From the NCBI GenBank assembly GCA_030544235.1, contig CM060472.1:19374154-19438153 (forward strand): a stretch of 64,000 nt of DNA, read 5' to 3'. The position numbers and the translations under genes are program-made. Each line of letters starts with the position of its first letter. The first letter of the stretch is position 1. The DNA is from Lepturacanthus savala (taxonomy: Eukaryota; Chordata; Actinopteri; Scombriformes; Trichiuridae). Shown here piece by piece: positions 1 through 12,075 of this stretch. Below the pieces are notes generated by a model. That model was not told where the DNA came from. It saw only the letters and a program-made list of their open reading frames with translations, and did no database searches.

Positions 1-3000
1 CTGTGGCCGTCTCCTCCATGTTCAACTGGTCAGCGTATTGCTGGTTGAAGAATCCCACTTTCTGCAAGCAGAAAGAGACAGAGACTTATTTCTCCTCTTT
101 GACAACATTTTATTGAACATAGAGTCATTTTCTCAGTGAAAATTTGTTGTTTAGTCTATAAAATGTTCCCTCAAATGTCTTGTTTTGACTGAATATATTC
201 AATAGAAGACTAAAGATATTAGAAAACGAGAACCAGCAAGTTTGGAAATTTGCTTCTTAAACTGTTTATTTGAAACTCAAACATCAATTGGAAGTTACTC
301 ACCAAACGATGATTCTTCCTCATCTCACCTTTAGTCTGAAAAAGCAAAAAGAAGTTCACTCAGGAGACATATACATTGATGTAATTTATTCTCTGTATGT
401 CTTGATACTTACGGGATTTAATTTCCCAGTGAGCAGCAGCAGCAGCGTACTCTTCCCAACACCGTTGGGTCCAACTATGCAAACTGAAAAAAGAAATCAC
501 GTCAGAACTGAAACACAAAGAGAACGTTGGGATCAATACATCAGCAGCAGGCTTTAAACAAACCACAGCAGCTAAGACAGAATCACGCAGCCTGTCTTTT
601 TCTGCAGTGGCGTCCTCTGTGTCTCCATGTTTAGTTCTATTTAAAATCTGAAATCATTCCCAAATCCTGTGATTCAATGTTTGTCTAATTCAATGTCCAA
701 TGTTTGTCAAATTAAAGTAAAAGCTGCAGCAAACTTACTCCTGGAGTCCATGTCAATTCCGAAGTCAACATTCTTGAAGAGGGGTTTCGGACCGTCGTAG
801 CTAAAATCAACAGCTGCGGGAAACAGAGCAGAGCTGGATAAAGGTTATTGTGCATGTGTACTGCAATATTAGCCAGATTTGTCTTTTAAAACAGTGGTTC
901 AGTGGGAATTCAGACACAAAATTGTAATTTTTTTTCAAGTTTTCTTCTTTTTTCATTAATTAATATGATTTGATCAAAGGGATTGATCTCCTCTTTCTAC
1001 ATGCACCATGAAAGAAGGAGAAATAAAAGAGCCTCCTTACAGTGGAGTCCCAGGATGGGTGGAGAGAGCGGTGGGGGGTTGGGGAAGGTGAACTTGACGG
1101 TGTACTCTTTAGGCCTCTTCAGCAGCTCTGTGGCTTCCTGGCTCTCCTCCTCCTGACCTCCCTTCTTCTTGCCCTTCTGTTGCTTTCTGGTCAGGGCCTC
1201 CTTGGTCTGCTTCTCCTGAGGGGACCATCGAAAACCAGTAAAGTAGTATCAGTCACGCAAATAACATTCTTTATCTGAGTGAATGGATAAAATGAGTGGT
1301 CAACATTTTTTTTATTTAGATGTATTATGTAAAAAATCTGATTTTCTTTCCATCTTGATCTGTATATTGTTTTCTAGTCATACTCACAGCCTGTTTGGTG
1401 GACTTGCCACCAGCCTTCAGGTCCTTGAGTTTCTTCTCCTGCTTGTCGTATTGTTTCTGGAGTTCTTTCTGTTTCTGCACGTACATCTTCTTGAAGGTCA
1501 CTTTGAGAAAGGCAGAGACAGCAAAGTCATTTAAAGCAAGAGCTCGGCTTAGTGCGTCTTGCAGGCTGATCCAGCAGTTTCTCCTGTGTTCCTATTATAA
1601 CCACCTGGCTGTCATTTACAATTAATTCTCTGTATCTCTGCATAGAGAATATTCAAAGTTTATTCCATTCCAAATATAACATTTCTCATCTAAAATCGAA
1701 TGTTTATATCCAATCCATGAAATAATGATCTAAATGCATACTTACAGTAGTTCCCTCTGTAATAGTAGAGTTTCTGGTTGTCTAAGTGGATGATATCTGT
1801 ACAAACGTCATCCAGGAAACTCTGGTCGTGGGAAACTATGAGGAGAGTCTTCTTCCAGCCCTGAAGGTAGCTGTAGGTTGAAAACAGAACACATGAGTCT
1901 CTCCAAAGGAGCGAAGCAGCATCTCTCATTCTCCGCTAATGTGATAAAAAGTGTCCGTATACTTGTTGAGCCAGATGACGGCGTTCAGGTCCAGGTGGTT
2001 GGTGGGTTCGTCCAGCATCAGGAGGGTTGGTTCCATGAACAGAGCTCTGCAGGGACACAAGCTGAGAGTGAGTAAAGAGCTTCTGACCGCTTCACGTTGG
2101 ACCAGTTCAATAAAGGAGCTGTGTGATCTGCACCTGGCGAGAGAGACTCTCATCCTCCAACCTCCAGAGAACCTCTTGGTGGGTCTGTTCTGCATCTCGG
2201 GGGTAAACGACAAACCGGCCAAGATCCTTCGGGCCTTGGCCTCGGCTGCTGCGGCTCCGATGGCTCTTAGTTCTTCATAGACCTGTCAGACAGGGATGAG
2301 GTGAACCAGCATGTAGCGGAAAGCGAAAAGTTTTATCTAAAACATTTTGTGTGGTGGTGAACAGGGTTCCTACAAGTTTCTTCAAGTTAAATTTAAGCAT
2401 TTATATAAAACTAGAAACATGGAGGCGTTGTTTTCTGGTAAAATGGCAAGGAAAGTTGACAGTATTATTACAGTATATCAGAGTATGATGACGTTTCTAT
2501 ATACTACACTCTTTTTAGGTGGCAACTGCCTTGGTCTCCGATTAAAAGCACAGACAAAACCAAATGTCGAGAAATATCTAATAACGAGCCAACTTCACCG
2601 CAGTTTGGTTCCTGAGATAAATTATCTCAGCTCATGCATAGCAACCACCCTGACAACAACATGGAGATTCTGGCATTTAGGCTGTTGGGATGTTATTTGA
2701 TCAAAATAAAAGTGGTTGACAAATGAAACTTGAGGAGATTTCAATAGAGAAGTTACGTAGTGGACAAACTTTAATACCCAGATATCGAAACTCAAAAGTT
2801 TCGATATCTGGGTATATCGAAATTCCTTTTAAGGTATTATTCAGGGATTTAATGCTTTTAAGGCATTTTAGGACCCAGGGTGAAATTTAAACGTCACTTT
2901 CAATTCGTCCCTCTTCAGGAAAACCAAGTAGACAGTAACAGCGAGGACAGCAAACACACACACACCTTCTCCAGTCTCTCTGCCACGCTGTCCTCGCCCT

Positions 3001-6000
3001 GCTCCAGACGAGCCTGGAGCTGAGTCTCCTCCGCCAGCAGCCTCAGGCGGCGAGTGTCGGCCTTCAGCACCGCCTGCACCGCCGGCGTGTCGTCGGCCAC
3101 CACCTCTGGTGAGAGAATGCACGCATGCGACAAAGTGAGTGGGGCAGAACGGCGCGCGTGGAGCCGGAGACGTGACAGAGCGCAGAGGCAGACTCACCCT
3201 GTTCACACAGCAGCACATCGATGTTGGGGGGAATACTGAGAGCTCTGTTGGCTATGTGTTTCAGTAATGTGGTCTTTCCTTTCCTGAGAGACGGGACGGA
3301 GAAAAGAGAACGCTCAATCGATCAACATCAAAAAAAGACGTCCAAACGCAGAATAGATGCAACAGAACATCCGGTATAAGCTGTAGTTTGTTTTTACTAA
3401 TAATTATAAATGTTCCCATCATGCTTATGATTATCTGTGTCATATAGAGTCATGCTTGTATATTTAAAAACAACATATTTACCCATTTGGTCCAACCAAA
3501 CCATATCTTCTTCCTGCCACGATCAGTAGGTCAGCATTGACAAAAAGCTCCTTGCCGTGGGCGGATATGCTAAACCTCTCCAGCTGAAGCACACAAACAG
3601 AGAGCATTTCAAAGTAAAAGTACATTCCAAAACTCCCATTATAGAGCTTAAAGCGTGGATAAGAACTTTGTGGTTATTGAGAAGATTGTACGATGGCTCA
3701 CCTTGATGTCAGAGGCGTTCTCCAGCATGGCCTGTCTGGAGGACATCTCGGCCTGGGAGATGGAGAAATCTCCCTCCAAGGCGTTCTGAGCGCGAACACT
3801 GGCCACCTGACGCTCATACTCCAGCTTTAATCAAACACAGTGACACGCACTCGTCAGAATGCAAGAAGACGGCAGAGAGCAAACCTTGATACATCATCAG
3901 GGTTATTTTCTGAGATTTGACAAAGCTCCTCCAGAGCTACAGAAACCTGGAATTCCAACCTAAACTGAGTGTGGTTCCCCTTTAAATAAGAAGATGCTCT
4001 GTTTTCTGATGTGAAACCTGTCATTACCTGTTTCTTCTTCTTCTTTTTCTCCTTTTTGCTTAAATTAGCAAACGGGTCATCGTCCTGTGGCTTCGACTGC
4101 TCCGCGATGACGTCCTCGGCGCTCTGTGGACAGCCAGAGAGAGGGACAACAGTTATAAAACACTCATGCAGAGCAGAGGCAGGAGATACAGGACAGTGAG
4201 GCCTAGTCCACATGAACATAGGTATTTTTGAAAACAAAAGTCCCCATAAAAAATATTTATCATCACATGAAGCCACAAAATCTGTCTCAGTGTCATACAC
4301 AGCCCAAAGCAGTAGGTGGTGATACCACTCCTAACAGGAAGGACATTATAGCCAATCATAAGGCTTGAGCACTCTAAAAGTATCCATGGATACAACTTCC
4401 TGTTTAAAGGTGCACAGTATAACGTCAAACAATGTGGACAAGGAATTTGCGATGTTCCCATCCACACATGGCTGCTGAAACCAGACTTTTCCAAAAAAGT
4501 TCACCCTGGACCCTGGTTACAAAACACTCTGGTTTCAGGACCCCACAACTGTGGTCACGTGTGGATAAAGGCCAAAACCGTGCAGAGAAACATACCTTCA
4601 TCATGTCGCCATCACTATCCTCCTCCTCCTCCTCATCTTCATCCTCACTGCGAGGTCGCTCGGCTGGTTTTGCTTTCTACATGGATAGAGTCAAATCACA
4701 CCTCAGACGATGATGAAAAGAACAGAACCAAGCCTGGGCTTAATGTTACTCACCTTCGATTGGTCTTTCTTCTCCTTCTTTGGCTTCTCGTCCTCATTTT
4801 CTGGCGACTGCAAAACAGACATTTTAATCTTTCCCATCATGCTTGTCATTAATATATATGTCACATATTTTACAAGTGGCTAATTATGCTATTTTTGTAT
4901 TTTAAATCTTTTCTAGTCACAGATATTGACGGGCTTCGCCCACCTTGGACGGCTTGGCCTTTTCTGCCTTCTTGGTCTTTGAAGTTGTCTTTTCTTCGCC
5001 ACCATCATCCTTCTCTGCCTCATCCTCTTCCTCAGATGCAGCCTGACAATTTCAAACACACAAGTCACCATCAGAGAAACTAATAGCATGTGAAAAGCAG
5101 AAACTCGGGAGTGATTCAATGAGTGGCAGAGGACAGAGTGAGGACATGACATGAAAAGATACGCCACGAAGAAAATGCTGTGTGATGCCGTCTGTGTTCC
5201 TGTAATATTTACCCATGAGTAGAAGGACAGGTGTTAAAATGGAGGAAACAGAATGATGATTTAAAAAAAAAAAAGAAGAGAAAATAGAGATCGTACAGCA
5301 CCCACCTTCACCTCCTTCTTAGACTTAGGTTTATCTTTTTTCTTGCCCTTTGCAACCTCCTGTATCAAAGACGCACAGACACGCACAGACACACCCAGAA
5401 CTTTAAGAGAAAAGAAGATTCATACGTCTTTCAAAGCGGAGAAGCTGCTGCACCAAGCGTCAATCTAAATCCTCATTTCCCATTAAAAGAGATATTTCAA
5501 CCACCGCTAGTAGATTTTACCCATTTAACTTATTGAACAGCTGCATTCACTTCCCTTTCATATTGTAATTCTATTAAAATGTCCCATATTCTTCACTTTG
5601 CCTGGCCTTATTTTATATTTATTATAAGATATATTTATTAGATATTTGTTTTTAAGCACATCTCCCTTTATACAATATAGGATCAGTGTCATCTTGCCCA
5701 TTTACTCAAATGATAATTGATAGCCACCTTAAACATTGCTCATAATTATGAGATATGGATCTCCTAATGAGATATTTTCTTGTAATTAAGAGAAATTGAG
5801 TCACAATATTGAGATACAGGAGTCATAAATATAAGATAAAGCCTGGCGATTGTAACGTGCTTCTGTAGGTGACCGGTCAGAAGAAATGTAGGTTTTGCGT
5901 TGATTTTAGGAAATGACATGTACAGGAGGCGCATGCAGTCTTTGCTCTCCGCTGCAACAAACACTGGTCTTTTGAAGCCTCCGGAAGTCCAGCACTGTAC

Positions 6001-8648
6001 CTTTTTTACTGGTTCTTCTGCATCCATATCAGCATCCATGTCGGCATCCTCATCATCACTCTGGCTTTTGCTGAGAGCAGCAAAGATGTTTCCACCCTGA
6101 AGAACAACAGAGATGCTTTAAACTGCAAAAAACGTGAGGAGTAAGAAGCGTGTATGTGAAGGATGGTGTCCCGATGCAGACTGATGACAAACCTTATTTT
6201 TCTTGTTTCCTTTACTGGGGGCAACGACTGTGGGCGAAAAGAGAAAGCACGCTGTAAAACACGCTGTACGAGTGTGAGAGCAGGAAGCATTTCATCAGGA
6301 GGAGCCGTTCCTGAAACATCGTACCTGGCTCGTCTTCCTCATCACTGGATTGTACCGACAGCTTCGTCAGCTTCAGCATAACATCCTCATCGTTGTCATC
6401 ATCCACGTCTCCGCCTTTCCCTTTCCGCCGGTCTTTCTTCTTTTTCTGAGGCTTAAAAGATCAATTTGAAATTGAGATGTCATTGAGAACACAGAAGCCG
6501 ATCCATGTCTTGAGGTTAGAGAAGGGAGGGTTGTGTTGACATTCTTGATATTTAGTAAACAACAACCCAACACCTGCAATGTAATGTGTATACACGTGCT
6601 AACTTCAAATAAGGTTCAAGTTTCAAAAGATTGTACATACATAATGAAAAAGTTTATGTTTACAACACTGTTGAAACAAATCCATGCATCTCATTGGTGT
6701 AATACATCCTTTCAGGGTGAGGATTACCTGTTTTCCTTGTGTGTCTTTCACAGCCACGTCATCTGCCTTTTCGGGTTTGTTATCTGCAGCGAGATCCTCG
6801 AAGAACTGGAGAAAAACAATCACGCAGCAAATTCAATGAGAGACATCTCGCCACAGAAGCAAATAATCAGCAATGAAGTACTTTTAATATTTAAAAAATT
6901 CAGCCAATACTCACGCTCTTTTTCCCCTTTTTATCTTTTTTCCCCCTTTTCACATTTTTTTCTGCTGCTGCAAAGAAAACCGAGCGTTAGAGAAGAATGA
7001 TTTTTAGAAAAGAACTGAATTGCGATTTTTCTGGCAGATATGATTTCAATTTCATTCACGATTTTCTTCAAATCAAGCTTCAGTGCACAAAATTCAAAAG
7101 CATCACAATAACTTCCATCATACCATTAAAACAATATACTGTATACTAGGAAAACTCAAAAACTGATTTCAAATGTAGTCCTATTTATTAACAAAAAAAC
7201 ATGTTATACATCGTCTACAATGAGTGCTTGAACAACAGCAGTTATTACAACTAAAGAACTAAAATACAATGAGTTTTCTATGACATTACAGTGTTAGTAT
7301 TATTCAGTTTAATAGTGCATATGTTACTTTGAAATCAAATGAAGCTCAGACCTGGCTCTTAGCTTTAATTTGAAGGTGCTGACATCTGTATATAAGGAAA
7401 TACAGAACTTTTTTGACTCTAAACACAGATGAGAAGTACTGGAGAACATAAACTTCAATAAAGCCATAATTTTATTATTACTGGAGAAATGCTGACCATC
7501 CATCCAGCAGAGTCCTGCACACTTGGAGAGTATACAACAAGAAGCATTGAAGCTGCTGTGGGCGAACACTTTATCTTTGCCATTGCTTTGTCACCCACCT
7601 CTATAACAGCCATTGGATGCCACACTGTCCACAAAATAGGCTGTGAACACCCCAGAGTCAGCACTTTAACTTCATTGTTATGGTTTCATTTCATTTGCAC
7701 TTGTAACTACAGAATTCCACACGTGTAATTGCGCTGTTGTCATTAACTTTAAAACTACAATGCAACATCTGGAGTCCAAATAGAGTCAGCTTTTCTGTCA
7801 AAGTCAAGTAAATTCGTTATGTCACATGTCCAGGCTTACAACAGCGTTGCATCATTTTTCATGAATGGACAGAGGCGTCACTGCCAGCTGGAATGTGGAA
7901 AGTCATTGAGAAACATGACGTTAACGTTTGTTAATCACTTATAATTAACTGTCACTTCAGTAATTGTATCCAACTACATGTTGTACATTTAGGTTTGGTA
8001 TTTAGAATTCAACATAACTGCCTGTTCGCTCGAAATTGTTGTCCGGCACATTATATCTTATTTTGTTTACTATCGTTTTATTTTACTTTGACAGTCACAT
8101 TTACAACAAACTATATTTTTACTTTACCTTTGCTTGAAGATATTAATACGGTAAATATTATGATCTTGTTTTTCGGGGGGTTGTTGCAAATAAAAAATAG
8201 CTGGCAGAAGATTGTTGCAAAACCGAAGTTTAACTCTACAGTATTTGTTTACATGGATGCTCATCACCTTATGGCAATTTTCCTACTTCCACGATATTAT
8301 AAATAGCATGTAAGGCCCCATTTATCCAGTTATTTCAGTTCCATACGCTGTGATTTTCCTGATACTACTGGTATTCTTAAATACGCAATAGTAAAAGATA
8401 ATAACGACTCATTAACAAGGCATCTAAAACATACGTCACACGATGCCAATTAGCAGATAAGTGCTAAAACTAATTATTTCTAATGGGGTTTGGTGGCCGG
8501 ACTTTACTGTTAGATTCACGTTGACGCTAGCTGTGACGCTGCTAAGCTAACCCGTTAGCTTCTGTCTGAATATAAACGTTATCTCACCAGCTGGCGGGGC
8601 GACCTCATCGCCCACCCACTCCGGTTCGTCTTTCACTTTCTTCGGCAT
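1..8648 (-). CDS. abcf1: ABCF1, ATP-binding cassette subfamily F member 1 (3' end cut by window edge)
   Basis: Soluble twin-ABC ATPase without membrane segments; the family protein binds eIF2 and ribosomes and supports translation initiation. Coding exons in transcript order: 8648-8588, 6967-6915, 6805-6728, 6445-6325, 6227-6193, 6096-6001, 5359-5306, 5042-4944, 4807-4754, 4676-4596, 4123-4028, 3824-3702, 3583-3483, 3283-3198, 3105-2966, 2282-2134, 2046-1963, 1870-1746, 1500-1388, 1215-1041, 813-739, 483-413, 335-303, 61-1. About 721 codons are visible; human ABCF1 has 845. The start MPKKVKDEPEWVGDE matches the human MPK..EPEW start. Residues ~18-285 are a low-complexity Lys/Glu/Asp tail encoded by many small exons. 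NBD1: Walker A GPNGKGKTT (348-356), signature FSGGW (464-468), Walker B LLMLDEP (484-490), then the SHDQ switch and RGNY. NBD2: Walker A GPNGVGKST (671-679); its signature and Walker B lie off the left edge. Phase is kept at every junction, so the gene looks intact. Confidence 0.97.
2774..2815. repeat. Perfect 19-bp inverted repeat (hairpin) in an abcf1 intron
   Basis: Left arm atacccagatatcgaaact (2774-2792), loop caaa, right arm the exact reverse complement (2797-2815). It lies in the intron between exons 3105-2966 and 2282-2134. No target-site duplication or family is recognised around it. It could be a recent small foldback insertion or a structured intronic RNA. Confidence 0.85.
6968..8587 (-). 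other. abcf1 intron 1 (no supported gene)
   Basis: The largest visible abcf1 intron, about 1.6 kb and AT-rich. It contains a few open frames of 60-100 codons, but none has recognisable domains or splice-consistent neighbours. The patch around 7490-7660 has a more protein-like base composition than its surroundings and may be an old transposon fragment; I cannot place it in a family. Confidence 0.5.
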
Positions 8649-9900
8649 TTTATTGCTTGAGCTGCTTTACAGAAATAATGTAGCTAGTGCTTTATCCGCA
8701 CCACGCATGTCATGCGGCCCTACGGCGTGATGATGAAGATGCCGGGTCGCCAACAAAGTTTCACTCTTCTTCTTCTGACATATTACGTGGTTGAAAAAAG
8801 CGTCTCGTGCCTCAATAGCGCCACAAAGCGGCCGGAGGGAGGGAAGGCGATTGCTCTACTTTTTTTTAGGTTTATTGGCCAGTTATAATTAAATACTTAT
8901 ACAATTAGCTGTGACCATGTGACCTGACTATAGACTGCTGTTTGTAAGATGTCAAAAGACAAAAATGTTTAAATTCACTGGTTTCATCATGGAAATACTC
9001 AAGTAATGTACAGAAATCTCAAATGTATACCTCAGAAGAGTACATAAGTAAATATATCAGAAATAAATGACTTAAAAACACAAATAATTTCATAGGAATC
9101 TTCTATTATTTGTTTAAGGAGATATTGTTTGACATTGATTGGCTGCCTATTATATAAAAAATAATGGGGCGATTTTCATGAAACTTAGTGGTAGGTTGTA
9201 GAATTGGTCAAGAGCCAATCTATTCAATTTTAGAGTGGATCCCACTTATTCAATTTGCAGAATGATGTTTTTTGTGATTTAAAGGCCATTAGTGTCTCAT
9301 ATACAACTGCACTAGAGTCTTCACCCATAACACACACATCTTTCACTCTACTTGAATCATTTATACATCAGAATGTAGATAAATCTGTCCTCTCTTCATA
9401 AATGTTACTTCCATTGAAATAGTCACATTATACTTACATACTCACTTTTTTCATAAATCACCCAGTGAGTGCTAACTAACTGTCCCATTGACTGCCATGT
9501 TAACTCAGCTTTGAAGCTCTCTGTCAAAAACAGAGATCAGGGTAATTTATAAACCATCACATGCTTATTTTAAATACATACAAACACATGGCATACATCG
9601 TTCTCACCAGTGAAGACTTGGGATGCTCATTGTGAAAAAAAATGATTTTGAAATGCAATTTTTCAAGTAAAATATCTTAGATTTAATTTTATTTAAGTTC
9701 CCACCTATTATCCATATTGACCTTGGTGAAGGTATGGTTGCCCTTCCAGTTTTAAATAGTTTGCACATGTCTTCTATTATTCAGACTGATAAATCATTAC
9801 AGTCCAGGATTTCCCTTTTTCTTTTCTTTTTTTTTCTTTAATAGATGTGACTTAAAATACCCTTTTCGGGCCTTGATGGGACCAGTTCTAGTTTTCTCAG
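8649..9900. promoter_or_regulatory. abcf1 5' flank and head-to-head intergenic gap
   Basis: Immediately upstream of the abcf1 ATG (minus strand) the sequence is CpG-containing to about 8860, without an obvious TATA box, as expected for a housekeeping promoter. From about 8860 to 9900 it is AT-rich single-copy-looking DNA with no exon I can support. The gene to the right is transcribed away from abcf1, so the gap probably holds both promoters. Promoter assignment is inference from position and composition only. Confidence 0.5.
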
Positions 9901-9949
9901 CCTTAATTATCGCGTTGTCATTCGTGGTACTTAGGCAGTTCCCGTATTT

Positions 9950-10161
9950 CCCACAGCAGTGAAGGCAGCATTACGGCCGGCTGCGTGAGGCGCGTTTGGC
10001 CGGGCAAGGACACACGGGGCTGGGGTGACATTTGTGTAACTTAGCTAAGTGCCGCTTCTTAGCATGTTACAAGCGTTAACCTGTCTGTGACTGCGAGACA
10101 AAGCCTGGCCTGGAGAACTATCGCATTTTCGCAGAGTTCAACGCGTTTTCGTCGGCAGGAG
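9950..10161 (+). promoter_or_regulatory. Candidate CpG-rich promoter and first non-coding exon of the C6orf136 orthologue
   Basis: A GC- and CpG-richer island in AT-rich surroundings, without a TATA box. It ends in a plausible splice donor (ag|gtaacg, exon edge about 10161), which could join the acceptor at 11917-11919 that opens the next 5' exon. It faces away from abcf1. The transcription start is not determinable from sequence alone. Confidence 0.4.
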
Positions 10162-11919
10162 GTAACGTTAAACACACGTTTGCCAAGCCGGTAGCTAGCT
10201 CACTGCTAGCTGATAGCTTACGTTAGTTAGCTTAGCCCTGAAGCTATCATTGGCTGTCACAGGAGATATTGCTCGATTACCAGCATGTGGCTTAATGTCA
10301 GCGTCAGGGAAGATAGCTGGAGTAAAGATAATTTGTGGAGAATATCTTGTCTAACTTTTGATTTAAATAGTGAATAGTTGATAACGTTAATGTTGAAATG
10401 CAGCTTTCAACCATGAACGTTACAAAAACGAACAAGTAAACGTTGGTGCGTATAAATAATAGTGTCAATCTTTACTTGTTTCTGCAGTTTATTGAAGACT
10501 GAAATAAGTCAATTCATATTGCCCCCCGTTACCACAAATCATGCTGCGTGCATACGTGAAAATGACCTACACCGCTTCACTATCAGTGATTACATATAGT
10601 TACAGTACATGTAAGGTTGCGATTAGATGCACTATTATCTGATTGATCAGTCAATCAATCACACTGTGCGTTATTTTGTATCAATTGCTTACTCTTTTAA
10701 AGACAAATAACTGTCATGCCCTTCGCAGTTTACCAAAGTAAAGCAAGTTGTTTATGTGCATTATAACAACACACATGGTTTCACTGAGAAGAGCCTGTGG
10801 CAGTGTTACAGCACACCTCCTTTTTTTTCTTTTTTTTTGGACATCACAAGTTTTAAGGATGCAGCCGTGTGAAACCTTTACTGGTTAATTCAGTCTCAGC
10901 TGTCACCATGGAGTCTCTGATTATAAACTTGTGGTCTGCTGCAAGTCATGTGCTCCTGGCAGTGTCTGAAAACCTCAATGAAAGGCCCATGTCAGGGAAA
11001 AGTCAAAGTTTTCAACTAGAATTCTCTTGACAGTACCCCTCATTTCCATTATTAATACCACAGCGTGATGTATCTGCTAATATGCTTGATTTCCATGTTA
11101 AGATGTGCTAATTATTCATGTTTATTAAAACTGACAAGTGTCATTTGTAATGATAAACCTGAACAAGTTTATGACCAACTGTGCAGTTCTCCTCTGCTAT
11201 ACAAAGCTTCTTATTTTATATTATTTCATGTTTTGGGGAGGAGGGGGTGATCATCCTGTGGAGAGTTTACAGCTGTTAGTTTGTTTAAAAATGTAGTGTA
11301 ACAATCTAGTGAAGCTGAAAACACAACTGCATTCCGAAGTGGTCTGCCGTATGTGGAAATACTCTATGGAGTCAAAATATGTGTTGAGATGATTTATTTC
11401 CACCATTGACATGGACACCATGGACACTGATATCAGTCAGAACTGCTCCACTGACTCCAACTTGTACAGAATCCTGCTGCTGACACTGATAAATACTACT
11501 AACATTACCTTTAAAGCACTTATTAGGGCAATATACCAATAGTATATATATTGTGCTATGAGACAAGAAAGAGTTTTGATATTGTAAGATGGTGGTTTGG
11601 TATAAGTGTTGTCTAACTGGTTTTAAAGGGTGCATTACAGTAAAGTGATATCATGTTTTGAACCAGACTGCTCTAGCTGGTAAATCTAGGCTGGAATAAC
11701 TGAATTAGCAGGGCCTTAATGGCACTAATGTATAAAAAAGCAATGTACTGACCTAATATCACCCTTAGATCAGTGGATGGAGGTTGAATATCTTCAATGA
11801 TAGATCAATCAAGTTATTCATTATTTTCTCTATCAACAATTGTCAATCAACCTATCAATGTAATCTTTGGCAACTGAACATTTCAGCGGGTTTTTGTTTT
11901 TTTTTGTCTGTTTCCTCAG

Positions 11920-12075
11920 GTTTGTCGGAGTACAGAACTCGGTGCTGTGGCTGGGAATTGTCTGTCCAAAGTGAGACCATCTGAAGGGGCTGGTCTCCCT
12001 GTGGCTTCACGGTGTCCTCTGTGCTGCGGGTGATGGTCAGCTGGTGAGTGGGGTAGCTCTTGGCCCCTGTGGTGA
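11920..12075 (+). other. 5' UTR part of the C6orf136 exon that carries the start codon
   Basis: Begins after the polypyrimidine tract and acceptor tttcctcag (11911-11919) and runs into the coding start at 12076. It contains an upstream ATG at 12033 followed after three codons by TGA (MVSW stop), a possible minimal upstream open frame. A donor-like gtgagt at 12044 means alternative splicing inside this exon is possible. Confidence 0.55.

Noticed and set aside
2347..2700. 117-codon open frame in an abcf1 intron
   Set aside because: No similarity to anything recognised and sits on the strand opposite abcf1 in AT-rich intron sequence.
7489..7728. Open frames on both strands in abcf1 intron 1
   Set aside because: No domain, no splice partners, no recognised family; perhaps an old repeat fragment but not supportable as a gene.
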